A stretch of DNA of 64,000 nt. It comes from Granulicella arctica. Lineage in GTDB: Bacteria > Acidobacteriota > Terriglobia > Terriglobales > Acidobacteriaceae. The DNA lies in assembly GCF_013410065.1 (NCBI RefSeq), contig NZ_JACCCW010000002.1, forward strand, positions 1,915,518-1,979,517, read 5' to 3'. Under the pieces are notes generated by a model that did not search any database, was not told the origin of the DNA, and saw only the letters and a program-made list of their open reading frames with translations. Below are positions 26,098 through 35,035 of this stretch, piece by piece (the stretch's first letter is position 1; each line of letters opens with the position of its first letter). Made by a program: the position numbers and the translations under genes.

Positions 26098-27798
26098 ATG
26101 AGCAACGAACTCGATCCCGCAAAGAAATACTCCACCGTCCTCACCGAAGGACCCAGCCGCGCCGCTGCGCGCTCGTACTTCCGCAGCGTCGGCTTCACCA
26201 AAGAAGACCTGCACAAGCCCATCATCGGCATCGCCAACACCTGGACCGAGGTCGGCCCCTGCAACTTCCATCTCCGCGACGTCGCCGCCGCCGTCAAGCA
26301 GGGCATCCGCGAGGCCGGTGGTACGCCGATGGAGTTCAACACCGTCACCATCCACGATGGCATCACCATGGGCACGCAGGGCATGAAGGCATCGCTGATC
26401 TCCCGCGAAGTCATCGCCGACTCCATCGAGCTCGTCACCCGCGGCAACTCCTTCGACGGCATCGTCTGCATCGCCGGCTGCGATAAGAACATGCCCGCCG
26501 CCATCATGGCGCTCGCCCGCCTCGACATCCCCGGCCTCATGCTCTATGGCGGCTCCATCGCTCCCGGCCACCTCAAACAGCCCGACGGCTCCTCCAAAGA
26601 GATCACCATCCTCTCCGTCTTCGAAGGCATGGGCGCGCACGCCGCTGGCAAGATCAACGACGCCGAGCTCGAAATCCTCGAAGCCTCCGCCTGTCCCGGC
26701 CCCGGAGCCTGCGGCGGCCAGTTCACCGCCAACACCATGGCCATGGCCGGTGAGTTCCTCGGCATCTCGCCCATGCAGATCACCGGTGTCCCCGCCATGT
26801 CGCCCGAAAAGCACGAGGCATCCCGTCAGGCTGGCCGCCTCGTCATGGATCTCGCTCGCAAGGGCCTCACTCCACGCAAGATCATGAACCGTCAGTCCAT
26901 CGACAACGCCATCGCGGCCGTCGCAGCCTCAGGCGGCAGCACCAACGCCGTGCTGCACCTCATTGCCATCGCCCACGAGCTCAACATCGACATCACGATG
27001 GAGGACTTCGATCGCATCTCCGAGCACACGCCCTTCATCTGCGACCTCTCGCCCGGCGGCAAGTACGCGGCGAAGGACTACCAGGAGGCAGGCGGCTCCC
27101 GCGTCCTCGTCCAGCGGCTCCTCGAGAAGGGTCTCATCAAGGGCGACAGCATCACCGTCACCGGCAACACCCTCGCCGAAGAGGCCGCGCTCGCCGTCGA
27201 GACCCCCAACCAGCCCGTCATCCGCACCTGGGACGACGCTCTCAAGCCCACCGGCGGGCTCGTCATCCTCAAGGGCAACCTCGCCCCCGAGGGCTGCGTC
27301 ATCAAGGTCGCCGGACACGAGCGCATCCACCACACCGGCACCGCCCGCGTCTTCGACTCCGAGGACGACTGCCACGCCGCCGTCGAAGCCGGAAAGATCA
27401 ACCCCAACGACGTCTGCGTCATCCGCTACGAAGGCCCCAAGGGCGGTCCCGGCATGCGCGAGATGCTCGCCGTCACCGCCGCCATCAAGGGCATCCCCGC
27501 ACTGAGCGACACCGTTGCCCTCCTCACCGACGGCCGCTTCTCAGGAGCCACCCGCGGCCTCATGGCAGGCCACGTCGCCCCCGAAGCGTTCCTCGGTGGC
27601 CCCATCGCCGCCGTCCACGAAGGCGACACCATCACCTTCGACATCCCCAACCGCAAGCTAACCCTCAACGTCCCCGACGAAGAGATCGCCGCACGCTTGA
27701 AGAACTTCAAGGCCCCCGAGCCCCGCTTCAAACGCGGCGTCTTCGCCAAATACGCCGCCACCGTAAGCAGCGCCAGCGAAGGAGCTGTCACGACCTAA
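26098..27798 (+). CDS. ilvD: Dihydroxy-acid dehydratase
   Basis: Fe-S dehydratase of valine, isoleucine and pantothenate synthesis, 566 residues. The cluster cysteines lie in TEVGPCNFHLRDVA, VCIAGCDKNMPA and CPGPGACGGQFTANTMAMA; three conserved cysteines suggest a [2Fe-2S] type enzyme. Other signatures are GGSTNAVLHLIAIA, GPKGGPGMREML, LLTDGRFSGATRG and GHVAPEA. AGGAGAATAGAAGAAACA precedes the start. It links the leu half and the ilv half of the cluster. Confidence 0.97.
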   Translation: MSNELDPAKKYSTVLTEGPSRAAARSYFRSVGFTKEDLHKPIIGIANTWTEVGPCNFHLRDVAAAVKQGIREAGGTPMEFNTVTIHDGITMGTQGMKASLISREVIADSIELVTRGNSFDGIVCIAGCDKNMPAAIMALARLDIPGLMLYGGSIAPGHLKQPDGSSKEITILSVFEGMGAHAAGKINDAELEILEASACPGPGACGGQFTANTMAMAGEFLGISPMQITGVPAMSPEKHEASRQAGRLVMDLARKGLTPRKIMNRQSIDNAIAAVAASGGSTNAVLHLIAIAHELNIDITMEDFDRISEHTPFICDLSPGGKYAAKDYQEAGGSRVLVQRLLEKGLIKGDSITVTGNTLAEEAALAVETPNQPVIRTWDDALKPTGGLVILKGNLAPEGCVIKVAGHERIHHTGTARVFDSEDDCHAAVEAGKINPNDVCVIRYEGPKGGPGMREMLAVTAAIKGIPALSDTVALLTDGRFSGATRGLMAGHVAPEAFLGGPIAAVHEGDTITFDIPNRKLTLNVPDEEIAARLKNFKAPEPRFKRGVFAKYAATVSSASEGAVTT

Positions 27799-27803
27799 AC
27801 GTT

Positions 27804-28235
27804 ATGCAAACCGCGCAAGTCAAATTCGGAAGCCGAACGAGCAATCGCCTCGTGAGAATTTTTCAGGGATTGTTCGTTCCTTTTGCCCTAGGCTTAGCCG
27901 GTAGTCCACGCTCCGTTTCTTTTTGGCTTTTTGTTGTTTTGCTTATCGGATTTGAATTTTATGTCTCATGTTTTGTCTTTGCGACTCTTGATGAAAACGG
28001 ACTTGTCTATGAGAGGTGGAGCAAAGCAATTCGTGTCGATTGGGATTCATTTCAAACACCCAAGCAACAATGGGCGTTCTACATCCTGATCAAGTTGAGC
28101 GATAAGCCTTTTTGGAGCAGGTATCTCCTTTTATCTCACCCGAATCCTTCGTTGCATGAGCTCGCTCTGTCGTCATACGCAGCCAAACGCCTCGAAGACC
28201 TTGTATTGGTCAACAGATCCGGTAGGACAAACTAA
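27804..28235 (+). CDS. Membrane protein of unknown function within the ilv cluster
   Basis: Protein of 143 residues starting five bases after the ilvD stop. Two hydrophobic segments (about 20-33 and 41-62, FWLFVVLLIGFEFYVSCFVF) precede a soluble part, LDENGLVYERWSKAIRVDWD, of the shape of a short PH-like domain in bacterial membrane proteins; this is only a structural guess. Base composition is clearly more AT-rich than ilvD and ilvB, with codons such as TTT, TTG and AAT that the neighbours avoid, so recent insertion is likely. Confidence 0.62.
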   Translation: MQTAQVKFGSRTSNRLVRIFQGLFVPFALGLAGSPRSVSFWLFVVLLIGFEFYVSCFVFATLDENGLVYERWSKAIRVDWDSFQTPKQQWAFYILIKLSDKPFWSRYLLLSHPNPSLHELALSSYAAKRLEDLVLVNRSGRTN

Positions 28236-28279
28236 TCGAAGTTGAACTTGAAATTGCAGCGTCAGCAAAGGAGAGCAAG

Positions 28280-30031
28280 ATGGCAGATAACAACCAGCAC
28301 CCGCAACTCACCGGAGCCGAAATCCTCTGGGCCACCCTCGTCGGCGAGGGCGTCACCACCATCTTCGGCTATCCCGGCGGAGCCATCCTGCCCGTCTACG
28401 ATGCCCTGCGCAAGTTCCCCATCCACCACGTCCTCGTCCGCCACGAGCAGGGAGCCTCGCACATGGCCGACGGCTACGCCCGCGCCTCGGGCAAGGTCGG
28501 CGTCTGCATGGCCACCTCCGGGCCGGGTGCGACCAATCTCGTCACCGGCATCGCCACCGCCATGCTCGACTCCATTCCCATCGTCTGCATCACCGGACAG
28601 GTCTCCTCTAAAGTCCTCGGCAGCGATGCCTTTCAAGAGGTCGACATCACCGCCATCACCATGCCGATCACCAAGCACAACTATCTCGTCACCCGCGCCG
28701 AAGACATCGCCCCGACCATCCGCGAAGCCTTCCAGGTAGCCACCACCGGTCGCCCCGGCCCCGTGCTCGTCGACATCACCAAGGACGCCCAGCAGGCCAG
28801 CGCCACCTTCGACTTCGCCGCCGCCGCGCCCCAGCCGCATCGCCCACATCCGATGCTCAAGGCCGAGTCCGCCTCCATCCTCGAAGCCATCGAGCTCATC
28901 AAGGCCGCGAAGCGTCCCGTCATCCTCGCCGGTCACGGCATCGTCGAATCCGGCGCACGCGAGCAGGTCATCACCTTCGCCGAACGCCAGCAGATCCCCG
29001 TCGCCAGCACCCTCCTCGGCCTCGGCGCCTTCCCCACCACCCATCCCCTCTCGCTCGGCATGATGGGCATGCACGGCGAGTCCTGGGTCAACAACGCCAT
29101 CCAGCAGGCCGACCTCCTGCTCGCCTTCGGCATGCGCTTCGACGACCGCGTCACCGGCAACCTCGCCAGCTACGCCCCCAACGCCAGGAAGATCCACATC
29201 GAGATCGACCCCAGCGAGATCAACAAGAACGTCAAGGTCGAAGTCGCCCTCATCGGCGACCTCGCCCGCACCCTCGACACCCTCCTGCCCCTGCTCCCCG
29301 AGAAGAAGGACGCGAGTTGGATCAGCGAGGTCAACGCCATGAAGGGTGACGCCGCCGTCCGCGACATCATCAACCTCCCCGACAACGGCCACCTCTACGC
29401 CGCCCACGTCATCAACGACATCTGGCGCGAAGCCGCCGCCGCCGGCCGCCTCGCCCAGACCGTCATCGTCACCGACGTCGGCCAGCACCAGATGTGGGAG
29501 GCCCAGTACTACAAGCACGACACCCCCCGCACGCTCATCACCTCCGGTGGCCTCGGCACCATGGGCTTCGCGCTCCCCGCCGCCATCGGCGCAAAGGTAG
29601 CCTGCCCCGAGAAGGACGTCTGGGTCATCGCCGGTGACGGCGGCTTCCAGATGACCGCCTCCGAGCTCTCCACCATCCAGCAGGAGAAGCTCGCCATCAA
29701 CATCGCCGTCATCAACAACGGCTTCCTTGGTATGGTCCGCCAATGGCAGGAGGCCTTCTACGAGAAGAACTACGCCAGCTCCCCCATCCTCTCGCCCGAC
29801 TTCGTCAAGCTGGCCGCCGCCCACGAGATCGACGGTGCCCACGTCAGCCAGCGCAAGGACGTCATCCCCACCGTCACCAGGGCCCGCACCAGCGGCAAGC
29901 CCTTTCTCATCAACTTCCAGGTAGAAAAAGAAGACGGCGTCTACCCCATGATCGCCCCCGGAGCCGCCCTCCACGAGATGGTCCGCCGCCCCGCCGCCGC
30001 CCCACTCCTCGAAACCTCAGAGGACAAATAA
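28280..30031 (+). CDS. ilvB: Acetolactate synthase large subunit
   Basis: ThDP- and FAD-dependent acetohydroxyacid synthase catalytic subunit, 583 residues. Signatures: FGYPGGAILPVYDAL with the catalytic Glu region RHEQGASHMADGYARASG, the FAD-domain segment GMRFDDRVTGN, and the ThDP motif GDGGFQMTASELSTIQQ ... INNGFLGMVRQWQE. It feeds both valine/leucine and isoleucine branches. GGAGAGCAAG precedes the ATG. Its regulatory subunit ilvN is two genes downstream rather than adjacent. Confidence 0.97.
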   Translation: MADNNQHPQLTGAEILWATLVGEGVTTIFGYPGGAILPVYDALRKFPIHHVLVRHEQGASHMADGYARASGKVGVCMATSGPGATNLVTGIATAMLDSIPIVCITGQVSSKVLGSDAFQEVDITAITMPITKHNYLVTRAEDIAPTIREAFQVATTGRPGPVLVDITKDAQQASATFDFAAAAPQPHRPHPMLKAESASILEAIELIKAAKRPVILAGHGIVESGAREQVITFAERQQIPVASTLLGLGAFPTTHPLSLGMMGMHGESWVNNAIQQADLLLAFGMRFDDRVTGNLASYAPNARKIHIEIDPSEINKNVKVEVALIGDLARTLDTLLPLLPEKKDASWISEVNAMKGDAAVRDIINLPDNGHLYAAHVINDIWREAAAAGRLAQTVIVTDVGQHQMWEAQYYKHDTPRTLITSGGLGTMGFALPAAIGAKVACPEKDVWVIAGDGGFQMTASELSTIQQEKLAINIAVINNGFLGMVRQWQEAFYEKNYASSPILSPDFVKLAAAHEIDGAHVSQRKDVIPTVTRARTSGKPFLINFQVEKEDGVYPMIAPGAALHEMVRRPAAAPLLETSEDK

Positions 30032-30033
30032 TC

Positions 30034-30549
30034 ATGCCTCTCTTCCAAATGACAACGCAGAGGCACGAACAGAAGGGCACGGCTTCAGCCGTGCCACTAA
30101 CCGCCGCGCTCTTACTCCTGCTCGCCCTCACCTCGGTGGTCGCCCAAGCCCAGCAGCTCCACATCCGCATCCTCAACGCAAAGACCAACAAGCCCATCAC
30201 CGACGAAAAACTCAACGTAGCCCTCCGCGTAGACCAGATCGTCTCCGTCCAACTCCCCACCGACAAAAACGGCATCATCCTCGTCGACACCGGCAAAGCC
30301 ACCACCATCCGCATCCTCTCGAACATGTACGGCGACTGCCGTTCGCGCGGAGAGCTCTACACCGACTACTCCATCGCCACCATCCTCAAGACGGGCATCG
30401 CCACCGGCAACCTCTGTAGCGACGCCAAACCAAAGGCCCAGCCCGGCGAGCTGCTCCTCTTCGAGATCCCCAAAACCTTTATTCCTTCCTACCCCGCACC
30501 ACCCCTATCGCCCGTACCACCCGTACCTGTACCCAAGGGAAATCAATAA
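30034..30549 (+). CDS. Secreted protein whose N-terminus is formed by a repeat
   Basis: Protein of 171 residues, probably exported (hydrophobic segment about 24-38, AALLLLLALTSVVAQA). The mature part begins QQLHIRILNAKTNKPITDEK, resembling secreted proteins with an Ig-like carboxypeptidase-regulatory fold, and ends in a Pro/Val-rich tail. No clear family. Codons 14-21 (KGTASAVP) are encoded by a palindromic intergenic-type repeat at 30075-30095. An ATG at 30049 is an alternative start; both lie before the repeat. Located between ilvB and the GNAT gene, with no evident role in the pathway. Confidence 0.6.
   Translation: MPLFQMTTQRHEQKGTASAVPLTAALLLLLALTSVVAQAQQLHIRILNAKTNKPITDEKLNVALRVDQIVSVQLPTDKNGIILVDTGKATTIRILSNMYGDCRSRGELYTDYSIATILKTGIATGNLCSDAKPKAQPGELLLFEIPKTFIPSYPAPPLSPVPPVPVPKGNQ
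30075..30095. repeat. REP-like palindrome inside a coding sequence
   Basis: GGGCACGGCTTCAGCCGTGCC, with 9-base arms, is the same element found between genes at 58479-58498 and, with base changes that keep pairing, at 53196-53215. Here it is read through in the N-terminal region of the gene at 30034. Confidence 0.7.
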
Positions 30550-30583
30550 CGCGCCCCACCATCAATCCTCTGAGAACCAGCAC

Positions 30584-31180
30584 TTGACCCAGCCGCTCCA
30601 ACTCGAAACCCCACGCCTCATCCTCCGCCAGTGGCAGGAGGCAGACCGTGCACCCTTCGCCGCGATGAACGCCGACCCCGTCGTCATGCACTTCTTCGCC
30701 GCCCCGCTCACGCCCGAGCAGACCGACGAGTCCATCGCCCGCTACCGCGCCGCCTTCGAGAAGGATGGCTTCAGCTTCTTCGCCGCAATCATCCGCGACA
30801 CCGGCACCTTCGCCGGAACCATCGGCCTGCAAATCATGCGCGACGCCGTCCCCAACCTCCCTCAGCCCGCAGTCGAGATCGGCTGGCGCCTCACGCAGGC
30901 CAGCCAGGGCCAAGGTCTCGCCACCGAAGGCGCAACCGCCATCGTCGACTACGCCTTCCACCAACTCGGCCTGAACGAAGTCGTCGCGATCACCGCAATC
31001 CCTAACCAAAGCTCCCGCCACGTCATGGAAAAGCTGGGCATGACTCATCGCCCCGAGCTCGACTTCGACCATCCCCGTGTTCCCGCAGGCCACCTGTATC
31101 AGCGCCACACCCTGTACAGCCTGCGCAATCCAAACTTCATCGAGATCGAAATCGAGGTCCCATGCTCCACACCTTCGTAG
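30584..31180 (+). CDS. GNAT-family N-acetyltransferase (RimJ/RimL type)
   Basis: Acetyltransferase of 198 residues. LETPRLILRQWQEADRAPFA is the typical RimJ/RimL N-terminus, and QASQGQGLATEG carries the acetyl-CoA-binding Q/R-x-x-G-x-G/A loop (about 105-117), followed by NQSSRHVMEKLGM. The only plausible start is a TTG at 30584; the next ATG would remove the first strand. Substrate unknown. It overlaps ilvN by 19 bases and is thus embedded in the ilv transcript. Confidence 0.85.
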   Translation: MTQPLQLETPRLILRQWQEADRAPFAAMNADPVVMHFFAAPLTPEQTDESIARYRAAFEKDGFSFFAAIIRDTGTFAGTIGLQIMRDAVPNLPQPAVEIGWRLTQASQGQGLATEGATAIVDYAFHQLGLNEVVAITAIPNQSSRHVMEKLGMTHRPELDFDHPRVPAGHLYQRHTLYSLRNPNFIEIEIEVPCSTPS

Positions 31181-31788
31181 CCCTCGTCAGCGACAAACCC
31201 GGCGTCCTCACCCGCGTCGCTTCGCTCTTCCGCCGTCTCAACATCAACATCGTCTCCTTGACGGTAGGCGAATCCGAGCGCGCCGAAACCTCCCGCATGA
31301 CCATCGTCTGCGAGGCCCCCGAGCACGCCGCCCACCGCATCCGCGCCTCGCTCTACAAACTCGAGATCACCGTCGACGTCGACGAAGTAGGCCGCAGCGA
31401 AGCCGTCATCCGCGAGCTCTGCCTCATCAAGGTCGCCGCCGGCCCCTCAAAGGGAAGCCAGTCGCGCAGCCAGATCTTCGAACTCGCCCAGGTCTTCCGT
31501 GCCCGCGTCGTCGACCTCGCACCCGAGTCCATCATGCTCGAGATGACCGGCGCCGCCAGCAAGATCGAAGGTCTCCTCCAGGTCCTCAAAGAGTCCGGAT
31601 ACGAGATCCTCGAGGTCTCCCGCACCGGCCGCATGGCCATGCGCCGCGGCCACCACACCAGCCGCGTCCTCAAAGCCCTCGGCACTCCCAACGGAGACGG
31701 CCCCACCGATTCCGCATTCCCCGACAAACTCGAGGCTAGCGAGATTCTCCCCAACGAATTCGAAGACGTCCACGAAGAAGAGGTCTAA
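31162..31788 (+). CDS. ilvN: Acetolactate synthase small subunit
   Basis: Regulatory subunit of acetohydroxyacid synthase, 208 residues. The N-terminal ACT domain reads LHTFVALVSDKPGVLTRVAS then LFRRLNINIVSLTVG; the C-terminal half contains RELCLIKVAA and MLEMTGAASKIEGLLQVL, typical of IlvN/IlvH. The ACT domain normally binds valine for feedback inhibition. The last 30 residues (after about 178) extend beyond the common 160-175-residue length and are acidic. It overlaps the GNAT gene and precedes ilvC by 62 bases. Confidence 0.94.
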   Translation: MLHTFVALVSDKPGVLTRVASLFRRLNINIVSLTVGESERAETSRMTIVCEAPEHAAHRIRASLYKLEITVDVDEVGRSEAVIRELCLIKVAAGPSKGSQSRSQIFELAQVFRARVVDLAPESIMLEMTGAASKIEGLLQVLKESGYEILEVSRTGRMAMRRGHHTSRVLKALGTPNGDGPTDSAFPDKLEASEILPNEFEDVHEEEV

Positions 31789-31832
31789 CCCTCGCTTCAT
31801 CAAGTTCCACTAAACTTGTACCGAACAACTAA

Positions 31833-32876
<1,044 letters not shown>

Positions 32877-32895
32877 CCGTCTTCGGACAGCAGGA

Positions 32896-32931
32896 GCTGC
32901 AAGGTCTCAGTCGTCATCAAGACCTTGCAGC
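32896..32931 (+). terminator. Hairpin after ilvC
   Basis: GCTGCAAGGTCT (32896-32907) and AGACCTTGCAGC (32920-32931) are perfect 12-base arms around a 12-base loop, 20 bases after the ilvC stop. Only CATCCTTACC follows, so it may end transcription inefficiently or stabilise the mRNA end. Confidence 0.6.
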
Positions 32932-32957
32932 ATCCTTACCCTAACCCAGAGGGAAAA

Positions 32958-33458
32958 ATGAGCACCCCATCACTTACCGGCGAAGATCTCCTCGCCTGGA
33001 ACAACGCCACGGCGGAAAGATGGAAGTCTCTACTCTCCGCCAACCCCATGCTGCTCCAGCTTCCATGCGACATCTATAAGAAGTCCTCAACAGTCGGACA
33101 GCTCCTACAACACATCGTCGCGGCAGAGTTGCGCTACGCCGAACGCCTGATCGATGCACCCGTCACCGACTACGCCAACATCCCGTACACCACCACCGAC
33201 GAGATCTTCGCCACCCACACCCGCGCCGTCAGCATCCTAAACGAGCTTCTCGCAAACGCATCCTTCGATTGGGACCACGAGATCGAGTTCACGACTCTTA
33301 CCGCCGGTCGTCGCTGTGCCACACGCAGAGCAGTCTTCCACCACGCGCTCCTGCACAGCATCCGTCACTACGCGCAACTCGCGACCCTCGCACGTCAGCA
33401 CGGCCTCAGCCCAGGCCCACTCGACTTCCTCATTACCAACTCTCACCCGGCTGAATAA
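32958..33458 (+). CDS. DinB-like four-helix protein
   Basis: Protein of 166 residues with the DinB/YfiT-type helical bundle. Potential metal ligands are the histidine in LLQHIVAAELRYAERL (about residue 53) and HHALLHSIRHYAQLATLARQ (about 125-144), the usual spacing of the DinB metal site. The ATG at 32958 has AGAGGGAAAA directly upstream; a longer frame from 32925 starts inside the preceding hairpin. Members often act as metal-dependent thiol transferases; the reaction here is unknown. Confidence 0.78.
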   Translation: MSTPSLTGEDLLAWNNATAERWKSLLSANPMLLQLPCDIYKKSSTVGQLLQHIVAAELRYAERLIDAPVTDYANIPYTTTDEIFATHTRAVSILNELLANASFDWDHEIEFTTLTAGRRCATRRAVFHHALLHSIRHYAQLATLARQHGLSPGPLDFLITNSHPAE

Positions 33459-33500
33459 CCGCCGCCCTTCCGCTACGCATCTCCGAAGTTTCCTGACCCC

Positions 33501-34928
33501 ATGAAGAAGACCCGTTCCCCCATCTACGTCACCGCCCTCATCGCGGGAGCCTTCTTTATGGAAAACCTCGACGGCACCATCATCGCCACCGCGCTCCCTC
33601 AGATGGCAAAGAGCTTCCACGTCGGCGCCGTTAACCTCAACATCGGCATGACCGCCTACCTGCTCACCCTCGCTGTCTTCATCCCGATCAGCGGCTGGGT
33701 AGCCGACCGCTTCGGCTCACGCTCCGTCTTCGCCACCGCCATCACCACCTTCACCATCGCTTCACTGCTCTGCGGAGCCTCGCACACCCTCACGCAGTTC
33801 ACGCTCATGCGTATTCTGCAAGGTATCGGCGGGGCCATGATGGTTCCCGTCGGCCGCCTCATCGTCCTCCGCAACACGCCCAAGGAAGACCTCACCCAGG
33901 CCATCCTCTACATCACCTGGCCCGGCCTCACCGCCCTCGTCGTCGGCCCACCGCTCGGCGGCTTCATCACCACCTACGCCAGTTGGCATTGGATCTTCTT
34001 CCTCAACCTGCCCCTCGGCATCCTCGCGCTTGTCCTCACCCTGCTCTGGGTCGAAAACACCCGCACCCACGAGGTCCACCCCTTCGACTGGCTCACCTTC
34101 CTCTTCGCCGGCTTCGCCTCCACCGGCGCCGTCTATGCGATGGAGAAGCTCGGCGGCGAGGGCGCTCACTGGCAGCTCTCCGCCATCCTCCTCGGCCTCA
34201 GCGCGATCAGCGGAGTCCTCGCCATCCTTGTTGCCCGCCGCAAGCCCGCTACCTCCCTCATCGACCTCGAATCCCTCAAGCTCAAGACCTACTCCCTCTC
34301 CATCTTCGGCGCGAGCTCCTTCCGCATCGCCGTCTCCGTCCTGCCCTTTCTTCTGCCGCTCATGTTCCAGATCGCCTTCGGCCTCAACGCCTTCGTCTCC
34401 GGCCTCTACCTGCTCGCGCTCTTTGCAGGCGACCTCAGCATGAAGTCCATCGTCATCCAGATCCTTCGCCGCTTCGGCTTCCGTCGCATCCTCATCGTCA
34501 ACGGAGTCATCACCGCAGGCTCGATCGCCCTGTGCGCTACGCTCAGCCCCTCCACCCACCCCATCGTCATCCTCGCCATCCTCTTCTTCCATGGAGCAAC
34601 CCGCTCCATGGAGTTCACCTGCATGACCACCCTCGCCTACACCGAGATCCCCGCCGAGCGCATGTCCCGCGCCAACGGCTTCCTCTCCGCCGTCATGCAG
34701 CTCTCCATGGGCATGGGCGTCGCCGTCGGAGCCGTGACCCTGCGCCTCGTCGCCCACGCCCACGGCCACTCCGCGACCACCCCACAACTACGCGACTTCC
34801 ACCTCGCCATCCTCATCATCTCGATCCTCGCCCTCGCCCCAGTCTTCGACAGCCTCGGCCTCGACCCCTCCGCCGGCTCCGCCACCAGTGGCCATCGCCA
34901 GCCCGAACTCGAAGTCAACCCCGCCTAG
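33501..34928 (+). CDS. MFS multidrug efflux transporter (DHA2, EmrB/QacA type)
   Basis: Drug/proton antiporter of 475 residues with about 14 transmembrane segments. It has the N-terminal FFMENLDGTIIATALPQMA typical of DHA2 members (membrane-embedded Asp), the loop motif GWVADRFGSR, and the antiporter motif region LRILQGIGGAMMVPVGRL, followed by WPGLTALVVGPPLGGFITTY. No membrane-fusion partner gene is adjacent. The start ATG at 33501 lacks a clear ribosome site. Substrate unknown. Confidence 0.9.
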   Translation: MKKTRSPIYVTALIAGAFFMENLDGTIIATALPQMAKSFHVGAVNLNIGMTAYLLTLAVFIPISGWVADRFGSRSVFATAITTFTIASLLCGASHTLTQFTLMRILQGIGGAMMVPVGRLIVLRNTPKEDLTQAILYITWPGLTALVVGPPLGGFITTYASWHWIFFLNLPLGILALVLTLLWVENTRTHEVHPFDWLTFLFAGFASTGAVYAMEKLGGEGAHWQLSAILLGLSAISGVLAILVARRKPATSLIDLESLKLKTYSLSIFGASSFRIAVSVLPFLLPLMFQIAFGLNAFVSGLYLLALFAGDLSMKSIVIQILRRFGFRRILIVNGVITAGSIALCATLSPSTHPIVILAILFFHGATRSMEFTCMTTLAYTEIPAERMSRANGFLSAVMQLSMGMGVAVGAVTLRLVAHAHGHSATTPQLRDFHLAILIISILALAPVFDSLGLDPSAGSATSGHRQPELEVNPA

Positions 34929-35035
34929 CCCCTCCGCTACCATCCACACGACAAATCCGACCAGCCGACGCCGATGCGGAACCAATCAGCGAAATCCACC
35001 GTACCTTGCACCATCGCAGCAGTAGAATTCCAGTT

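Noticed and set aside
28262..29974. 570-codon open frame opposite ilvB
   Set aside because: A shadow of ilvB: low-complexity Gly/Asp/Val composition, no ribosome site, and ilvB has all its motifs on the other strand. The same holds for 23690-25192 opposite leuC and 46050-47522 over the MutS-like gene.
33983..35035. A long open frame continuous with the histidine kinase gene
   Set aside because: It overlaps the MFS transporter gene in another frame, is rich in Arg/Pro/His as expected for an off-frame reading of GC-rich DNA, and has no domain. The kinase begins at 35036.
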